Assembly (NCBI GenBank): GCA_017626325.1
Contig: JAGAIZ010000053.1
Span: forward strand, 1 to 35,909
Reading direction: 5' to 3'
From: Lachnospiraceae bacterium
GTDB lineage: Bacteria > Bacillota > Clostridia > Lachnospirales > Lachnospiraceae
DNA length: 35,909 nucleotides
Position 1 is the first letter of the stretch; each line of letters starts with the position of its first letter. Of this stretch, positions 7,484-15,364 are shown piece by piece. Below the pieces are notes generated by a model. The model had not been told where the DNA came from and did no database searches. It saw only the letters and a list, made by a program, of their open reading frames with translations. The position numbers and the translations under genes were made by a program.

Positions 7484-8140
7484 TCAGTCTACTTCCAGAC
7501 GGTATCCCACCTTGTAGACTGCCACCAGATTCTCCTCCCAGTTCAGTTTCTTCCTCAGGCGCTGCACATGCAGTTCCAGCGTCCTGCTGTCCGGCAGGTA
7601 TTCATCGCCCCACACTTTCTCATAGAGCCGCTCCTTGAAAAGCGCTACGTTTTTGTTCTGCATGAAGAGCACCAGCAGACCATATTCCTTGTTGGTCAGG
7701 GAAACCAGCTCTCCCGCTTTCGTTACCTTATGGGCTTCCATATCCACCGTCACGTCTCCCGCAGTCAGCTTCTTGTCCGCGATGTTATAGCGCCGCAGCA
7801 CCACTTCCACTCTCGCCACAAGCTCCACCACCTCGAAGGGCTTCACCAGATAGTCTTCCGCGCCCAGTCTCAATCCCTTAACTCTGTCCTTCACCGCATC
7901 TTTGGCAGTAATGAAAATCACCGGGATTTTTAAGGGCTTTATGTACTCCATAATATCGTAGCCGTCAGCCCCCGGCAGCATGATGTCCAATAAGATCAGA
8001 TCAAAATGCTCACGCTCAATCAAATCAATGGCCTGCAGCCCGTCCTGCACCGTCTTGCAGTCATACCCCGCCGCCGACAGATTAATGTCGATCAGATCGC
8101 AAATGGTTCTCTCATCGTCTACTATCAGAATTTTAATCAT
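7484..8140 (-). CDS. OmpR/PhoB-family response regulator
   Basis: A 218-residue two-domain regulator. The receiver (1-120) has the acidic pocket VDDE, phospho-acceptor D52 in LLDIMLPGADG, the T in FITAKD and the conserved K in YLVKPFE. The C-terminal winged helix (about 125-218) includes LTNKEYGLLVLFMQN and SRTLELHVQRLRKKL, typical of OmpR-type DNA binding. Its start overlaps the preceding gene by 8 bp and the cognate kinase follows after 23 nt, so it is the second gene of a four-gene operon. Confidence 0.94.
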   Translation of the reverse strand: MIKILIVDDERTICDLIDINLSAAGYDCKTVQDGLQAIDLIEREHFDLILLDIMLPGADGYDIMEYIKPLKIPVIFITAKDAVKDRVKGLRLGAEDYLVKPFEVVELVARVEVVLRRYNIADKKLTAGDVTVDMEAHKVTKAGELVSLTNKEYGLLVLFMQNKNVALFKERLYEKVWGDEYLPDSRTLELHVQRLRKKLNWEENLVAVYKVGYRLEVD

Positions 8141-9476
8141 TTGTATTCCCCTCTTCCGCTGTCCATCCCCAGTACGCCCGGATTTCTCTTAACAGCTCTT
8201 CCATCGTCTCTTCTCCGGTAAATTCATAATGTTCCACGAAATCCACATCCGTATCAAAACCTGCGGTACGCTGGTAATAAATCGCGAGACGGTTTTCTAC
8301 CAGAAGCTCCCCCGGCTCTCCTTCTTTGCTGTACTGTGCCCAGATGACCAGATCCTTCATTCCGTCGCCGTCCATATCCTTGCCGCTCATGCCCTTAAGC
8401 GAATACAGATTGTCCATATCTCCCATGGGCTGGAAGCTCCACACAATGTCGCCCCGCTCGTTCACCATATATACCATGAAGACGTCATAGTCCGCCATGG
8501 AGAAGACCCCCGGCAACACCTTCAGCCGTCCCAGTTTCTCATATTCGCGCCAATAACTCTGCTCGCCGAACACCGTAAAGCCGCCTGCAAGCAGCTCCTC
8601 TTGCGTAGTGGCGGTATACAGAAATTCCGTGGACTGCCCGTCCCGCACAAAGGACAGGATGCATTTGGCGCTTTTGTTCATTCCGAAACGATTCAGCTTG
8701 TCATTGATCCTCCAATCCCGATAAAAGTAAGGCGCATCCTTTGTCAGATCTCTGTCCGCATCCTGAAAAAGCACCTCGCCGACCTTATACTGCTTCCCGG
8801 CATAGTCTCCCGTCTCATTGACACAGCCTGCAATGAGGATAATATCCATCCGTTCATCCCGGTTGACGTCCATAAAGGCAACAGAAACCATATCCGTAAT
8901 CGGCTGTTCAAGACTTCCCCTGATCACATAATTGCATTCCAGTTGATTCGTCTTATATATGATATTGCCGTCCGCATCCGCCAGAAAAACCGCCGCTCTG
9001 TGACAGGCTCTGTCGATGGCGGTATAGAAGCGCACGGTAGGCACGCGCCACGCGGCTGTCTCATCTGCCCGGATGCTTTCACGCCATGCAGATGTCTCAT
9101 CCGCCCGGATGCTTTCGTCCATCATCTCATAAACCGCATCGATCTGGTAGAGCTTCTCCGGCCTTACCACCTGTGTGGGAATCCGCTCTCCGTCCTCATC
9201 TGCTTCCTCCGTATAAGTCACAAGCGGTATGTCAAACACATGCTTCTCCACCACCTCATAGCCCTGCGTCCTGATATCCGCAATCGTGTGGATTTCTTCA
9301 AACCGCTCCTGATATGCCTGATAATCGGCGATCATCTTATGAGTATCTTCGGCTTCTGCTTCTGTTTCCGCTTCCGGCGCTATGCCTGCCTGGCATATTT
9401 CCCCGGTGCAGAATAAGCTTCCCGCCGCCACACATACCGCCGCGATAAGCCCTGTCAGTCGTCTGCCCCTCCTCAT
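8133..9476 (-). CDS. Secreted protein with FG-GAP/VCBS-like repeats, first gene of a two-component operon
   Basis: A 447-residue protein with an N-terminal signal peptide (basic start, hydrophobic residues about 8-23, then an acidic Glu/Ala linker). Two Asp-rich loops, MDVNRDERMDIILI and KDMDGDGMKDLVIW, resemble the calcium-binding loops of FG-GAP/VCBS repeats; the rest is not recognised. A 12-residue segment, ESIRADETSAWR, is duplicated in tandem (121-144). The gene is preceded by GGGAGATGATCTT and ends inside the response regulator start. A surface protein made together with a sensor pair could be its ligand-binding partner or its target; neither is shown by sequence. Confidence 0.75.
   Translation of the reverse strand: MRRGRRLTGLIAAVCVAAGSLFCTGEICQAGIAPEAETEAEAEDTHKMIADYQAYQERFEEIHTIADIRTQGYEVVEKHVFDIPLVTYTEEADEDGERIPTQVVRPEKLYQIDAVYEMMDESIRADETSAWRESIRADETAAWRVPTVRFYTAIDRACHRAAVFLADADGNIIYKTNQLECNYVIRGSLEQPITDMVSVAFMDVNRDERMDIILIAGCVNETGDYAGKQYKVGEVLFQDADRDLTKDAPYFYRDWRINDKLNRFGMNKSAKCILSFVRDGQSTEFLYTATTQEELLAGGFTVFGEQSYWREYEKLGRLKVLPGVFSMADYDVFMVYMVNERGDIVWSFQPMGDMDNLYSLKGMSGKDMDGDGMKDLVIWAQYSKEGEPGELLVENRLAIYYQRTAGFDTDVDFVEHYEFTGEETMEELLREIRAYWGWTAEEGNTND
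9045..9116. repeat. Two 36-bp tandem coding repeats
   Basis: Two adjacent in-frame 36-bp units encode ESIRADETSAWR and ESIRADETAAWR in the secreted protein. They differ slightly, so the duplication is recent but not brand new. Confidence 0.8.
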
Positions 9477-9586
9477 AAGATCATCTCCCTTCGCTTTCGT
9501 AATCTGCGGATCATGGCAGGACGCATCTCTGCCGTGATTTACGCATCGTCTCCAATCTGATATCAGTGTGATTTAACCCATGTACC

Positions 9587-9615
9587 AGTATAACATTCCC
9601 GGCCGGGCGGCACAA
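9587..9615 (-). promoter_or_regulatory. Promoter of the 9476-5228 operon
   Basis: The minus strand has -35 TTGTGC (9610-9615), a 17-nt spacer and -10 TATACT (9587-9592) with an extended TG. The predicted start gives a leader of roughly 100 nt before the first gene. Confidence 0.6.
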
Positions 9616-9648
9616 TTCTTTCGCTCAAAATGATGCAGATATGATGCA

Positions 9649-9694
9649 AAACCGGACACGCTTCCACGATGTTCCATCGAAGCATGTCCGGTTT
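9649..9694 (-). terminator. Terminator of the second two-component operon
   Basis: A long hairpin: outer arms AAACCGGACA/TGTCCGGTTT, middle GCTTC/GAAGC and an inner CGATG/CATCG with a TTC loop. On the minus strand it is followed by a short T run. It lies between the end of the 12823-9745 operon and the promoter of the next operon. Confidence 0.7.
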
Positions 9695-9744
9695 GTGTTT
9701 GAGCGGTTTTCAATTTATTATTATGCATCGCTCACGTTTTATCT

Positions 9745-10149
9745 TTATTTCATCAGTTCTTCCGTCAGTCTGAGAATCTCAGGCGCTATCTTCTTACGTT
9801 CTTTGATGCCGACCCGCAGATAGACAGGATACGCGCCTGCCGCAAGCGTCATGCCGATGATGCCCACCGCGATTCCCAGAAGCATACATGCCTTCTCTCC
9901 CAGCCGCAGCGTCTCTCCGATATCCGTCATGACAAGACTCATGCCCAGCCCCAGAAGCAATGCGCCAAGAATCCCCGTCACAATTCCCGCAGCCGCCGCC
10001 TTCTGTGCCGCGCCAGCGTCCATCCGGCGCACCTGCTCCATTTTATCTTCTTTCGGGGGCAGATATCTGTCCCTGATTCTCTTGATTTCTTCCTGCTGCT
10101 TTGCAGAATAAATATAGGTGAAAGTTTCCTTCTCCTGATGATTCTCCAT
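9745..10149 (-). CDS. Small two-helix membrane protein (paralogue of the protein at 12909-13277)
   Basis: A 134-residue protein: a charged N-terminal half (SAKQQEEIKRIRDRYLPPKEDKMEQV region), two membrane segments around GILGALLLGLGMSLVMTDIG and MLLGIAVGIIGMTLAAGAYPVY, and a basic tail. The family is unnamed to me and common in Clostridia. The block GMSLVMTDIG...YPVY is shared with the small protein encoded just upstream of this operon's response regulator. I chose the ATG at 10147-10149, which matches where the recognisable sequence begins; an ATG 17 codons earlier would overlap the preceding gene by 11 bp and add a very basic extension. It is the last gene of the 12823-9745 operon. Confidence 0.72.
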   Translation of the reverse strand: MENHQEKETFTYIYSAKQQEEIKRIRDRYLPPKEDKMEQVRRMDAGAAQKAAAAGIVTGILGALLLGLGMSLVMTDIGETLRLGEKACMLLGIAVGIIGMTLAAGAYPVYLRVGIKERKKIAPEILRLTEELMK

Positions 10150-10189
10150 AATGAGTCTTCCATCCCTTTCTCTCAATCTACTTGACCTT

Positions 10190-11080
10190 CTATCCCGCAT
10201 TCTTAATCCTGCGCGTTTCTCCCGTAGTATGCGCCACCATATAAACCGCCATCACAGTAACAAGCAGACTGACGCCCGCACCGGTGGCGGCAACCATAAT
10301 ACGCTGCTGCCTCTGAGACATTTCGTCCCCAAACTGCGAAAGCATAGCCGTCTCCAGCGCCAGCATGGATACAAGCGCCGCCGCCATCCTGATAACCTTC
10401 GACATCGATAGGATCGGATTTCTGTATTTGCGGTATTTCACCAGATCGACGATGGCGCAGACCGTCACATAGAAGGTATACATCGCCATCACATAAATCA
10501 GCATACCGTCATACACAAAGCCCTGATTCTGGTATAGAATCATCAGCACGACTCCGGGCAGCAGCAGATTGATCATAGTCAGTATCAAAGCGCATACGCG
10601 TGCACACCGCAGCTCTGACAGTCTCTTTTCACCCAGCTTATGCTTATGGATATACCGCACAAGCAGGAAACGCATCACCGCCAGCATCACATAATACCCT
10701 GCCAAAACACCGAACCATGCCGATCGGTACAGAAGCGCAGAGACAATATTGACTGCCGCATAGAGCAGATTGATCACAAGAGAGCGATACAGCGACACGT
10801 GATTGCGAAATTCCGGATCCGTCATATAGCGGTTTCCCAGCGGATACTCATATATCTTCTGTTTAACGGCTCTGTACCGTTTCGGAAACACCCTGCCTAA
10901 GAAAACACAGACCACCGACAGCGTATAAAAAGAGATCACATAAGAAGCATACGCTGCCGGAGACTCCTCCTGCGCTTCCTCAAAAACCATAAACAGAGAA
11001 ACGGCGCTGACCGCAATCAATATGACGATCAGCCACAGAGGCGGATAAAGTATTTTTTTACCAATCCTACTCCAACTCAT
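10190..11080 (-). CDS. Polytopic membrane protein of unknown function
   Basis: A 296-residue integral membrane protein with about seven or eight hydrophobic segments (for example WLIVILIAVSAVSLFMVF near the N terminus and VSLLVTVMAVYMVAH near the C terminus), separated by short basic loops such as FPKRYRAVKQKIYEYP. No catalytic motif or transporter signature is visible. Its start overlaps the end of the kinase gene by 14 bp, so it is made with the kinase and regulator, and may be a sensing partner or a target. The next gene in the operon is also membrane-embedded. I do not recognise a named family. Confidence 0.72.
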   Translation of the reverse strand: MSWSRIGKKILYPPLWLIVILIAVSAVSLFMVFEEAQEESPAAYASYVISFYTLSVVCVFLGRVFPKRYRAVKQKIYEYPLGNRYMTDPEFRNHVSLYRSLVINLLYAAVNIVSALLYRSAWFGVLAGYYVMLAVMRFLLVRYIHKHKLGEKRLSELRCARVCALILTMINLLLPGVVLMILYQNQGFVYDGMLIYVMAMYTFYVTVCAIVDLVKYRKYRNPILSMSKVIRMAAALVSMLALETAMLSQFGDEMSQRQQRIMVAATGAGVSLLVTVMAVYMVAHTTGETRRIKNAG

Positions 11081-12155
11081 AAGGAACCCTCCGTATCTTC
11101 ACCGTAAAAGTCGTCCCCTTGCCAGGGGCGCTCTCCACGCCGATCTCTCCCTGCAATATATCGATAACACGTTTCACAAGCGCAAGTCCTAATCCATTGC
11201 CCTGTACCGAATGGGACGTATCGCCCTGATAAAACTTCTCGAAGATATGAGCGCCCACCTCCGGCGTCATACCGCAGCCGGTATCCTGCACCCTGACAGT
11301 GGCATAGGTTTCGTCCGAAAGGAGCGCAACCGTGACCTTACCGCCCGCCTTCGTGAATTTGAAAGCATTGGAGAAGAGATTGTTCCAAACAAGACCCAGG
11401 AGTTCTTCGTCCGCTTTGACTTTCACGTTGTCCTCGATGTCCGTATCGATTTCTATCTCCGCCTTTTCCCATATGTTCTCATACTGCAGCAGGCATTCGC
11501 AGAGCTGCTCCCCCAGATCAAATTCTGCCGTCTTAGGATAAATCTGCTGATTTTCCAGACGGTTTAATTTCAGAATATTGGTCATCATATCTGCCAGACG
11601 GCGGGAAGCGTCCGTTACTCCTCTGGCATATTCCATCCGCTTTACGTCTGAGAGTTCAGGCGCCTGCAGAAGCGTGCCATAATTTTGCATGACCGCCAGA
11701 GGCGTCTTCATTTCGTGAGACACATTGGCGATGAAATCCGTGCGCAGCGTCTCCACACTGGCAAGCTCCTGCGCCATCTGATTGAAGCAATCGATAATAG
11801 TATGAAAGGTCTCGTCCGTGGCAAATCTGCCAATCGGTTCGATACGGACCGAAAAGTCGCCCTGACAGATTCTCTCCGCCGCTTCGGTAATGCGTCTGAC
11901 CGGACGGGATACCGTCCATCTGCGCCGAATCAGATCAACAATACAGAAAAGCAGGCTTAAGAATACCACATTGACAAAAGTCAGCTTCGCCGCCTCTTCC
12001 AGATTGTCTCCCGTCAGCGTCACGCCCAGCGTGCGCGACAGCGTCGATACAAACAGCATAATGCAGCAGGTAATCATAAACGATACGAAGGCAAAAAAGA
12101 TAAGATAATCGATGATTCCGCTCACAATAAGTCTCTTTCTTTTCTCCCCGTTCAT
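11067..12155 (-). CDS. Sensor histidine kinase (HAMP, HisKA, HATPase)
   Basis: A 362-residue kinase. Two membrane segments (about 10-37 and 61-77) enclose only a short outer loop, so it probably senses within the membrane or through a partner. A HAMP domain (about 80-133) leads to phospho-acceptor H147 in NVSHEMKTPLAVMQNYG; the ATPase domain has LVWNNLFSNAFKFT, VQDTGCGM and GNGLGLALVKRV. The start overlaps the response regulator stop by 4 bp, and the end overlaps the following membrane protein gene by 14 bp. This intramembrane-sensing layout with downstream membrane proteins is typical of Firmicutes systems that detect envelope stress or peptides (family knowledge; the signal here is unknown). 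Confidence 0.92.
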   Translation of the reverse strand: MNGEKRKRLIVSGIIDYLIFFAFVSFMITCCIMLFVSTLSRTLGVTLTGDNLEEAAKLTFVNVVFLSLLFCIVDLIRRRWTVSRPVRRITEAAERICQGDFSVRIEPIGRFATDETFHTIIDCFNQMAQELASVETLRTDFIANVSHEMKTPLAVMQNYGTLLQAPELSDVKRMEYARGVTDASRRLADMMTNILKLNRLENQQIYPKTAEFDLGEQLCECLLQYENIWEKAEIEIDTDIEDNVKVKADEELLGLVWNNLFSNAFKFTKAGGKVTVALLSDETYATVRVQDTGCGMTPEVGAHIFEKFYQGDTSHSVQGNGLGLALVKRVIDILQGEIGVESAPGKGTTFTVKIRRVPYELE

Positions 12156-12823
12156 CTCATCACCGCCTTATAGCCCAGTCCATGGACTGTCACAATCTCA
12201 AAATCATGACAGTCCGTCAGCTTGCTGCGAAGCTTCGTTATATAGACGTCCACGGCCCTTGGCGCTGTCTCTGTGTCCGCGTCCCAGAATTCATCCATAA
12301 GCTGTGTTCTGGTAAAGGTCTTCTTCGGATAGGACAACAGTTTATACAGAATACTGAATTCCCGGTTGGTCATGGGGATTTCCTCGCCGTTCAGATACGC
12401 GGTATGCTCGTCGGCATCCATAAGGAAGCTTCCTGTCTCCACCTTCCTGCTTGCGGCAATCTTCGCCCTGCGAAGAAGCGCGCCGATGCGCAGAGACAAT
12501 TCTTCCAGATCGATAGGCTTTACCATATAGTCGTCCACACCGATACGAAATCCTCTCTGCTTAGACGCAATATCGTCTCTGGCCGTCATAAACAGGATTG
12601 GAATCTCTTCGTTCACCTCCCGAACGCTCTGTGCGAACTCATAACCGTCCACACCGGGCATCATAATATCCGATACGATAAGGTCGAACATACCGGCATA
12701 CAGCATATCATACGCTTCTGCCCCATTCAGGCAGCCTACGGCCTCATAGCCGCTGTGATGTAAGCAGGTACAGACCGTCCGGTTTAATTCCCTGTCGTCC
12801 TCTACCACTAATATTTTTAACAT
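12152..12823 (-). CDS. OmpR/PhoB-family response regulator
   Basis: A 223-residue regulator. The receiver shows VEDD, phospho-acceptor D52 in VSDIMMPGVDG, LFMTARDD and YMVKPIDLEE. The C-terminal winged helix contains MTNREFSILYKLLSYP and RAVDVYITKLRSKL. It heads a four-gene operon with the kinase and two membrane proteins. AGGAGG-like GGAGGTAACGGCG precedes the ATG. Overlap with the kinase by 4 bp (ATGA) implies coupled translation. Confidence 0.94.
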   Translation of the reverse strand: MLKILVVEDDRELNRTVCTCLHHSGYEAVGCLNGAEAYDMLYAGMFDLIVSDIMMPGVDGYEFAQSVREVNEEIPILFMTARDDIASKQRGFRIGVDDYMVKPIDLEELSLRIGALLRRAKIAASRKVETGSFLMDADEHTAYLNGEEIPMTNREFSILYKLLSYPKKTFTRTQLMDEFWDADTETAPRAVDVYITKLRSKLTDCHDFEIVTVHGLGYKAVMR

Positions 12824-12852
12824 CGCCGTTACCTCCGCTGATTTTCCTCTTT

Positions 12853-12880
12853 ATTGTACAGCATAGCATACGAATGTTAA
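12853..12880 (-). promoter_or_regulatory. Promoter of the second two-component operon
   Basis: The minus strand has TTAACA (12875-12880), a 16-nt spacer and TACAAT (12853-12858), about 30 nt before the response regulator start. Confidence 0.55.
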
Positions 12881-12908
12881 AGTTTTGTTTCTTTTCTGCT
12901 GTTATTTG

Positions 12909-13277
12909 TCAGTGGCTGCTCATAATCCTCTCGCTCAGTTCCATCACCTGATCCGCATACTTTCTTCTGCGGGAAACAAGAATCCTCTTATAAACAGGAT
13001 AATTGACAATTGCCATCAGCATACCCACAATACCGACAGTGATACCCGGCGTCATCGGATTCTGTATTCCGACGCTGTCTCCGATATCCGTCATAATAAG
13101 GCTCATGCCGCTTCCCATAATAATAGCGCCAATACCGCCGAAAATATACGCAAATGCGTTGGCCGGGCGCTTCACCTTAGCATCCAGCCCCTTTAAGGCC
13201 TCCAACTGCGTATGTCCCTTCTCCGTGTACTGTGTGCGGATTTTCTCCACAAGGAATTCCTGATCATTTCTGTTCAT
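12909..13277 (-). CDS. Small two-helix membrane protein (paralogue of the protein at 9745-10149)
   Basis: A 122-residue protein with a charged N terminus (QEFLVEKIRTQYTEKG), two membrane segments around AYIFGGIGAIIMGSGMSLIM and GITVGIVGMLMAIVNYPVY, and a basic tail (KRILVSRRRKYADQVMEL). GMSLIMTDIG and NYPVYKR match the protein at the other end of the operon. I chose the ATG at 13275-13277 because AGGGAG lies 8 nt upstream; the longer reading frame would begin in a repetitive region without a ribosome-binding site. A promoter for the response regulator lies downstream, but read-through from this gene is possible. Confidence 0.75.
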   Translation of the reverse strand: MNRNDQEFLVEKIRTQYTEKGHTQLEALKGLDAKVKRPANAFAYIFGGIGAIIMGSGMSLIMTDIGDSVGIQNPMTPGITVGIVGMLMAIVNYPVYKRILVSRRRKYADQVMELSERIMSSH

Positions 13278-13319
13278 TTTCTTTACTCCCTTCTGTCGTC
13301 CATTTTCACACTCCGTTTG

Positions 13320-13393
13320 CGTTTCCGCTTCCTGTGTCTGCACATGCCGTTGGTGCTTCCGCTTTCTGCTTATGTCTGCACATGCCGTCTGTG
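13320..13393. repeat. Imperfect tandem duplication upstream of a small membrane protein gene
   Basis: A unit of about 38 bp occurs twice in tandem; TGTCTGCACATGCCGT is identical in both (13335-13350 and 13373-13388) and is preceded by a TTCCGCTT(T/C)CTG block in each. It lies 40-115 nt upstream of the chosen start at 13277, in the presumed leader or promoter region. Confidence 0.65.
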
Positions 13394-13493
13394 CTGTGTG
13401 AACTGTTTTTGTTTGTGCTTATGGGTATATTATATTGACCAGATATTTGAGATTGTTTTATGAAATGTTTCGATTTTATTAAAATAAACCGGA

Positions 13494-13508
13494 AAGCTGC
13501 CGCAGCTT
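13494..13508 (-). terminator. Possible terminator of the Nudix gene
   Basis: A short hairpin (AAGCTG, loop of three, CAGCTT) is followed on the minus strand by TTTCCGGTTTATTTTAAT. The stem is only 6 bp and the T-tract is interrupted, so it is weak. Confidence 0.4.
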
Positions 13509-13517
13509 ATCCGTCCC

Positions 13518-14108
13518 TTACCGGAAAAAGCGCGCCAGCCCGGCCCGCAGCATATCCAACTCCTCCATTCGGATACAATGGGGAATCTTATTCTCACTGA
13601 CATTATGGCAGCATTCTTCGAAATCCATCCACCTGACCGCTTCCACTTCCTCTGCCTGCAGCCGGAAATCCTGTTCGTCCCTGTCCAGCCAGAGCAGATA
13701 GACATTGCTGATCTGGTTATCAACAAACGGCCTCCCCCGGAAGACTTCCTCATAATGAATCGTTCTCTGTCCGCAGTAATGCAATGCCTCCGGCTCTACT
13801 ATTACCCCCAGCTCTTCCTGCAGTTCCCGCAGAGCGGAAGGGATATAATCCACTCCCGCCGGGATATGACCCGCGCTGGAGATATCATAACAGCCCGGAT
13901 AGGAATCTTTCGTCCGGCTCCGGAGCTGCAGCAGGATCTTGGGCCTCCCCGTCTGCGCATTGCGCCTGCAGATCCACACATGCGCAGTCCGGTGCCTGAT
14001 TCCCTGCGCATGAGCTATGCCCCGTTCCACAACCTGCCCGGTGGGAACGCCTTTTTCGTCCACGATATCCAGCCACTCTTTCTTTTCAAACAAAACCGCT
14101 CCAGCCAT
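13518..14108 (-). CDS. Nudix hydrolase, isopentenyl-diphosphate-isomerase-like
   Basis: A 196-residue Nudix protein of the YfcD/IPP-isomerase-like branch (FDIVDEKGVPTGQVVER-type start, here EWLDIVDEKGVPTGQV, then HRTAHVWICRR). The Nudix box is GHIPAGVDYIPSALRELQEELGV at about residues 79-101: the G, the REL..EE.G core and surrounding hydrophobics are present, but the first conserved Glu position is Val. The core Glu residues that hold the metal remain. The substrate is unknown. I chose the ATG at 14106-14108 with AGGGAG 8 nt upstream; the stop of the MFS gene is 5 nt away, so the two are probably co-transcribed. Confidence 0.83.
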   Translation of the reverse strand: MAGAVLFEKKEWLDIVDEKGVPTGQVVERGIAHAQGIRHRTAHVWICRRNAQTGRPKILLQLRSRTKDSYPGCYDISSAGHIPAGVDYIPSALRELQEELGVIVEPEALHYCGQRTIHYEEVFRGRPFVDNQISNVYLLWLDRDEQDFRLQAEEVEAVRWMDFEECCHNVSENKIPHCIRMEELDMLRAGLARFFR

Positions 14109-14113
14109 AGTCA

Positions 14114-15301
14114 TCACTCCCTGCCAGGCTTCCTGCACGCAAGTATCCCCGCTAACAGCAAAGCCGGATAAATAACGCCTGCCAGTATCCCTGTTTTCAG
14201 ATTATCGCCCAGCGCACCGGACACCATGCCGACCAGAGTGGGTCCGCCGGAACAGCCTACGTCGCCGCCCAAAGCAAGCAGCGCAAACATCGCCGTACCG
14301 CCTCTGGGCAGAGCCGCCGACGCCTTACTGAACGTACCCGGCCACATGATACCTACGGAAAGACCGCAGAGCGCGCAGCACACAAGGCTAAGCTGCGGAA
14401 CAGGCAGCAGCGATATTCCCAGATAAGACGCAATGCACAAAATGCTGCTGCAGATCATAAACTTATCTAACTGAATGCGTTCGCCATATTTGCCGTAGAA
14501 CGCCCTGGACAGCCCCATCAGAACCGCGAACGCCATAGGGCCTGCCAAATCGCCTGCCGTCTTGGAAATACCAAGCCCCTTCTCCGCAAAGGTCGAAGCC
14601 CACTGGCTCACCGCCTGCTCGCTGGCTCCCGCGCATATCATCATGATCAACAGTACCCAGAATATTTTCAAACCGAACAATTCTTTCAGGCTAAGCCCCT
14701 TCTCGCCCTCTTCCATCAGCGGCGCAATCGGGACCTTCAGAAACGCAATCGTATTACAAATCGGAATTACCGCCCATACTGCCGCCATAAGCTTCCAGTT
14801 CTCTATACCGAATATCCTGAAAAACAACGTGGACAGGAGCACTACGCCCACATGCCCCCAGCAGTAAAAGGAATGAAGCATACTCATTGCTTTTTCTTTA
14901 TTATCGGAAGGACAGGCCTCCACCACCGGACTTACCAGCACTTCCAGAAGACCGCCTCCCACCGCGTACACCATCACAGCAGACAGAATACCTAAGAAGG
15001 GCGACGGCATAACCTCAGGCAGAACCGTCAGAAGCAAAAGCCCCGCAGCAGACAGCACATGGGCAAGCGCCATGGACGCCCGATAGCCGATCCTGTCCAC
15101 GAAGCCAACCGACAGCAAATCCACCAGAAGCTGCACGCCGAAGTTAAAGGTTACCAGCAGCGTAATCTGGGAAAGCGGAATATGATACTCCCTTTGAAAT
15201 GTCAGAAATAAAAGCGGAACGAAATTATTGACAATTGCCTGTACGATATATCCCACAAAACAGGCTGTTATTGTTTTTCCATACTGATTCTTATCGTTCA
15301 T
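14114..15301 (-). CDS. Major facilitator superfamily transporter
   Basis: A 395-residue permease with about 12 hydrophobic segments, normal length for the family. The loop between segments 2 and 3 reads SVGFVDRIGYRASM, a variant of the MFS A-motif, and the central cytoplasmic loop holds KVPIAPLMEEGEKGLSLKELFG. The overall pattern resembles FucP-like sugar/proton transporters and YttB-like efflux proteins; the substrate cannot be told. It lies between an HD-GYP gene upstream and a Nudix gene immediately downstream. AAGGGGC precedes the ATG. Confidence 0.85.
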   Translation of the reverse strand: MNDKNQYGKTITACFVGYIVQAIVNNFVPLLFLTFQREYHIPLSQITLLVTFNFGVQLLVDLLSVGFVDRIGYRASMALAHVLSAAGLLLLTVLPEVMPSPFLGILSAVMVYAVGGGLLEVLVSPVVEACPSDNKEKAMSMLHSFYCWGHVGVVLLSTLFFRIFGIENWKLMAAVWAVIPICNTIAFLKVPIAPLMEEGEKGLSLKELFGLKIFWVLLIMMICAGASEQAVSQWASTFAEKGLGISKTAGDLAGPMAFAVLMGLSRAFYGKYGERIQLDKFMICSSILCIASYLGISLLPVPQLSLVCCALCGLSVGIMWPGTFSKASAALPRGGTAMFALLALGGDVGCSGGPTLVGMVSGALGDNLKTGILAGVIYPALLLAGILACRKPGRE

Positions 15302-15364
15302 TTTCTTTGCCCCTTCCTTATGGAATACAGACGTACCAAGCGTTAGAAACCGCCGCAGACCATA

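Noticed and set aside
8229-9416. 395-codon plus-strand open frame opposite the secreted protein gene
   Set aside because: It is an antisense shadow with His/Ile-rich sequence and no family similarity; the minus gene has a signal peptide, ribosome-binding site and operon overlap.
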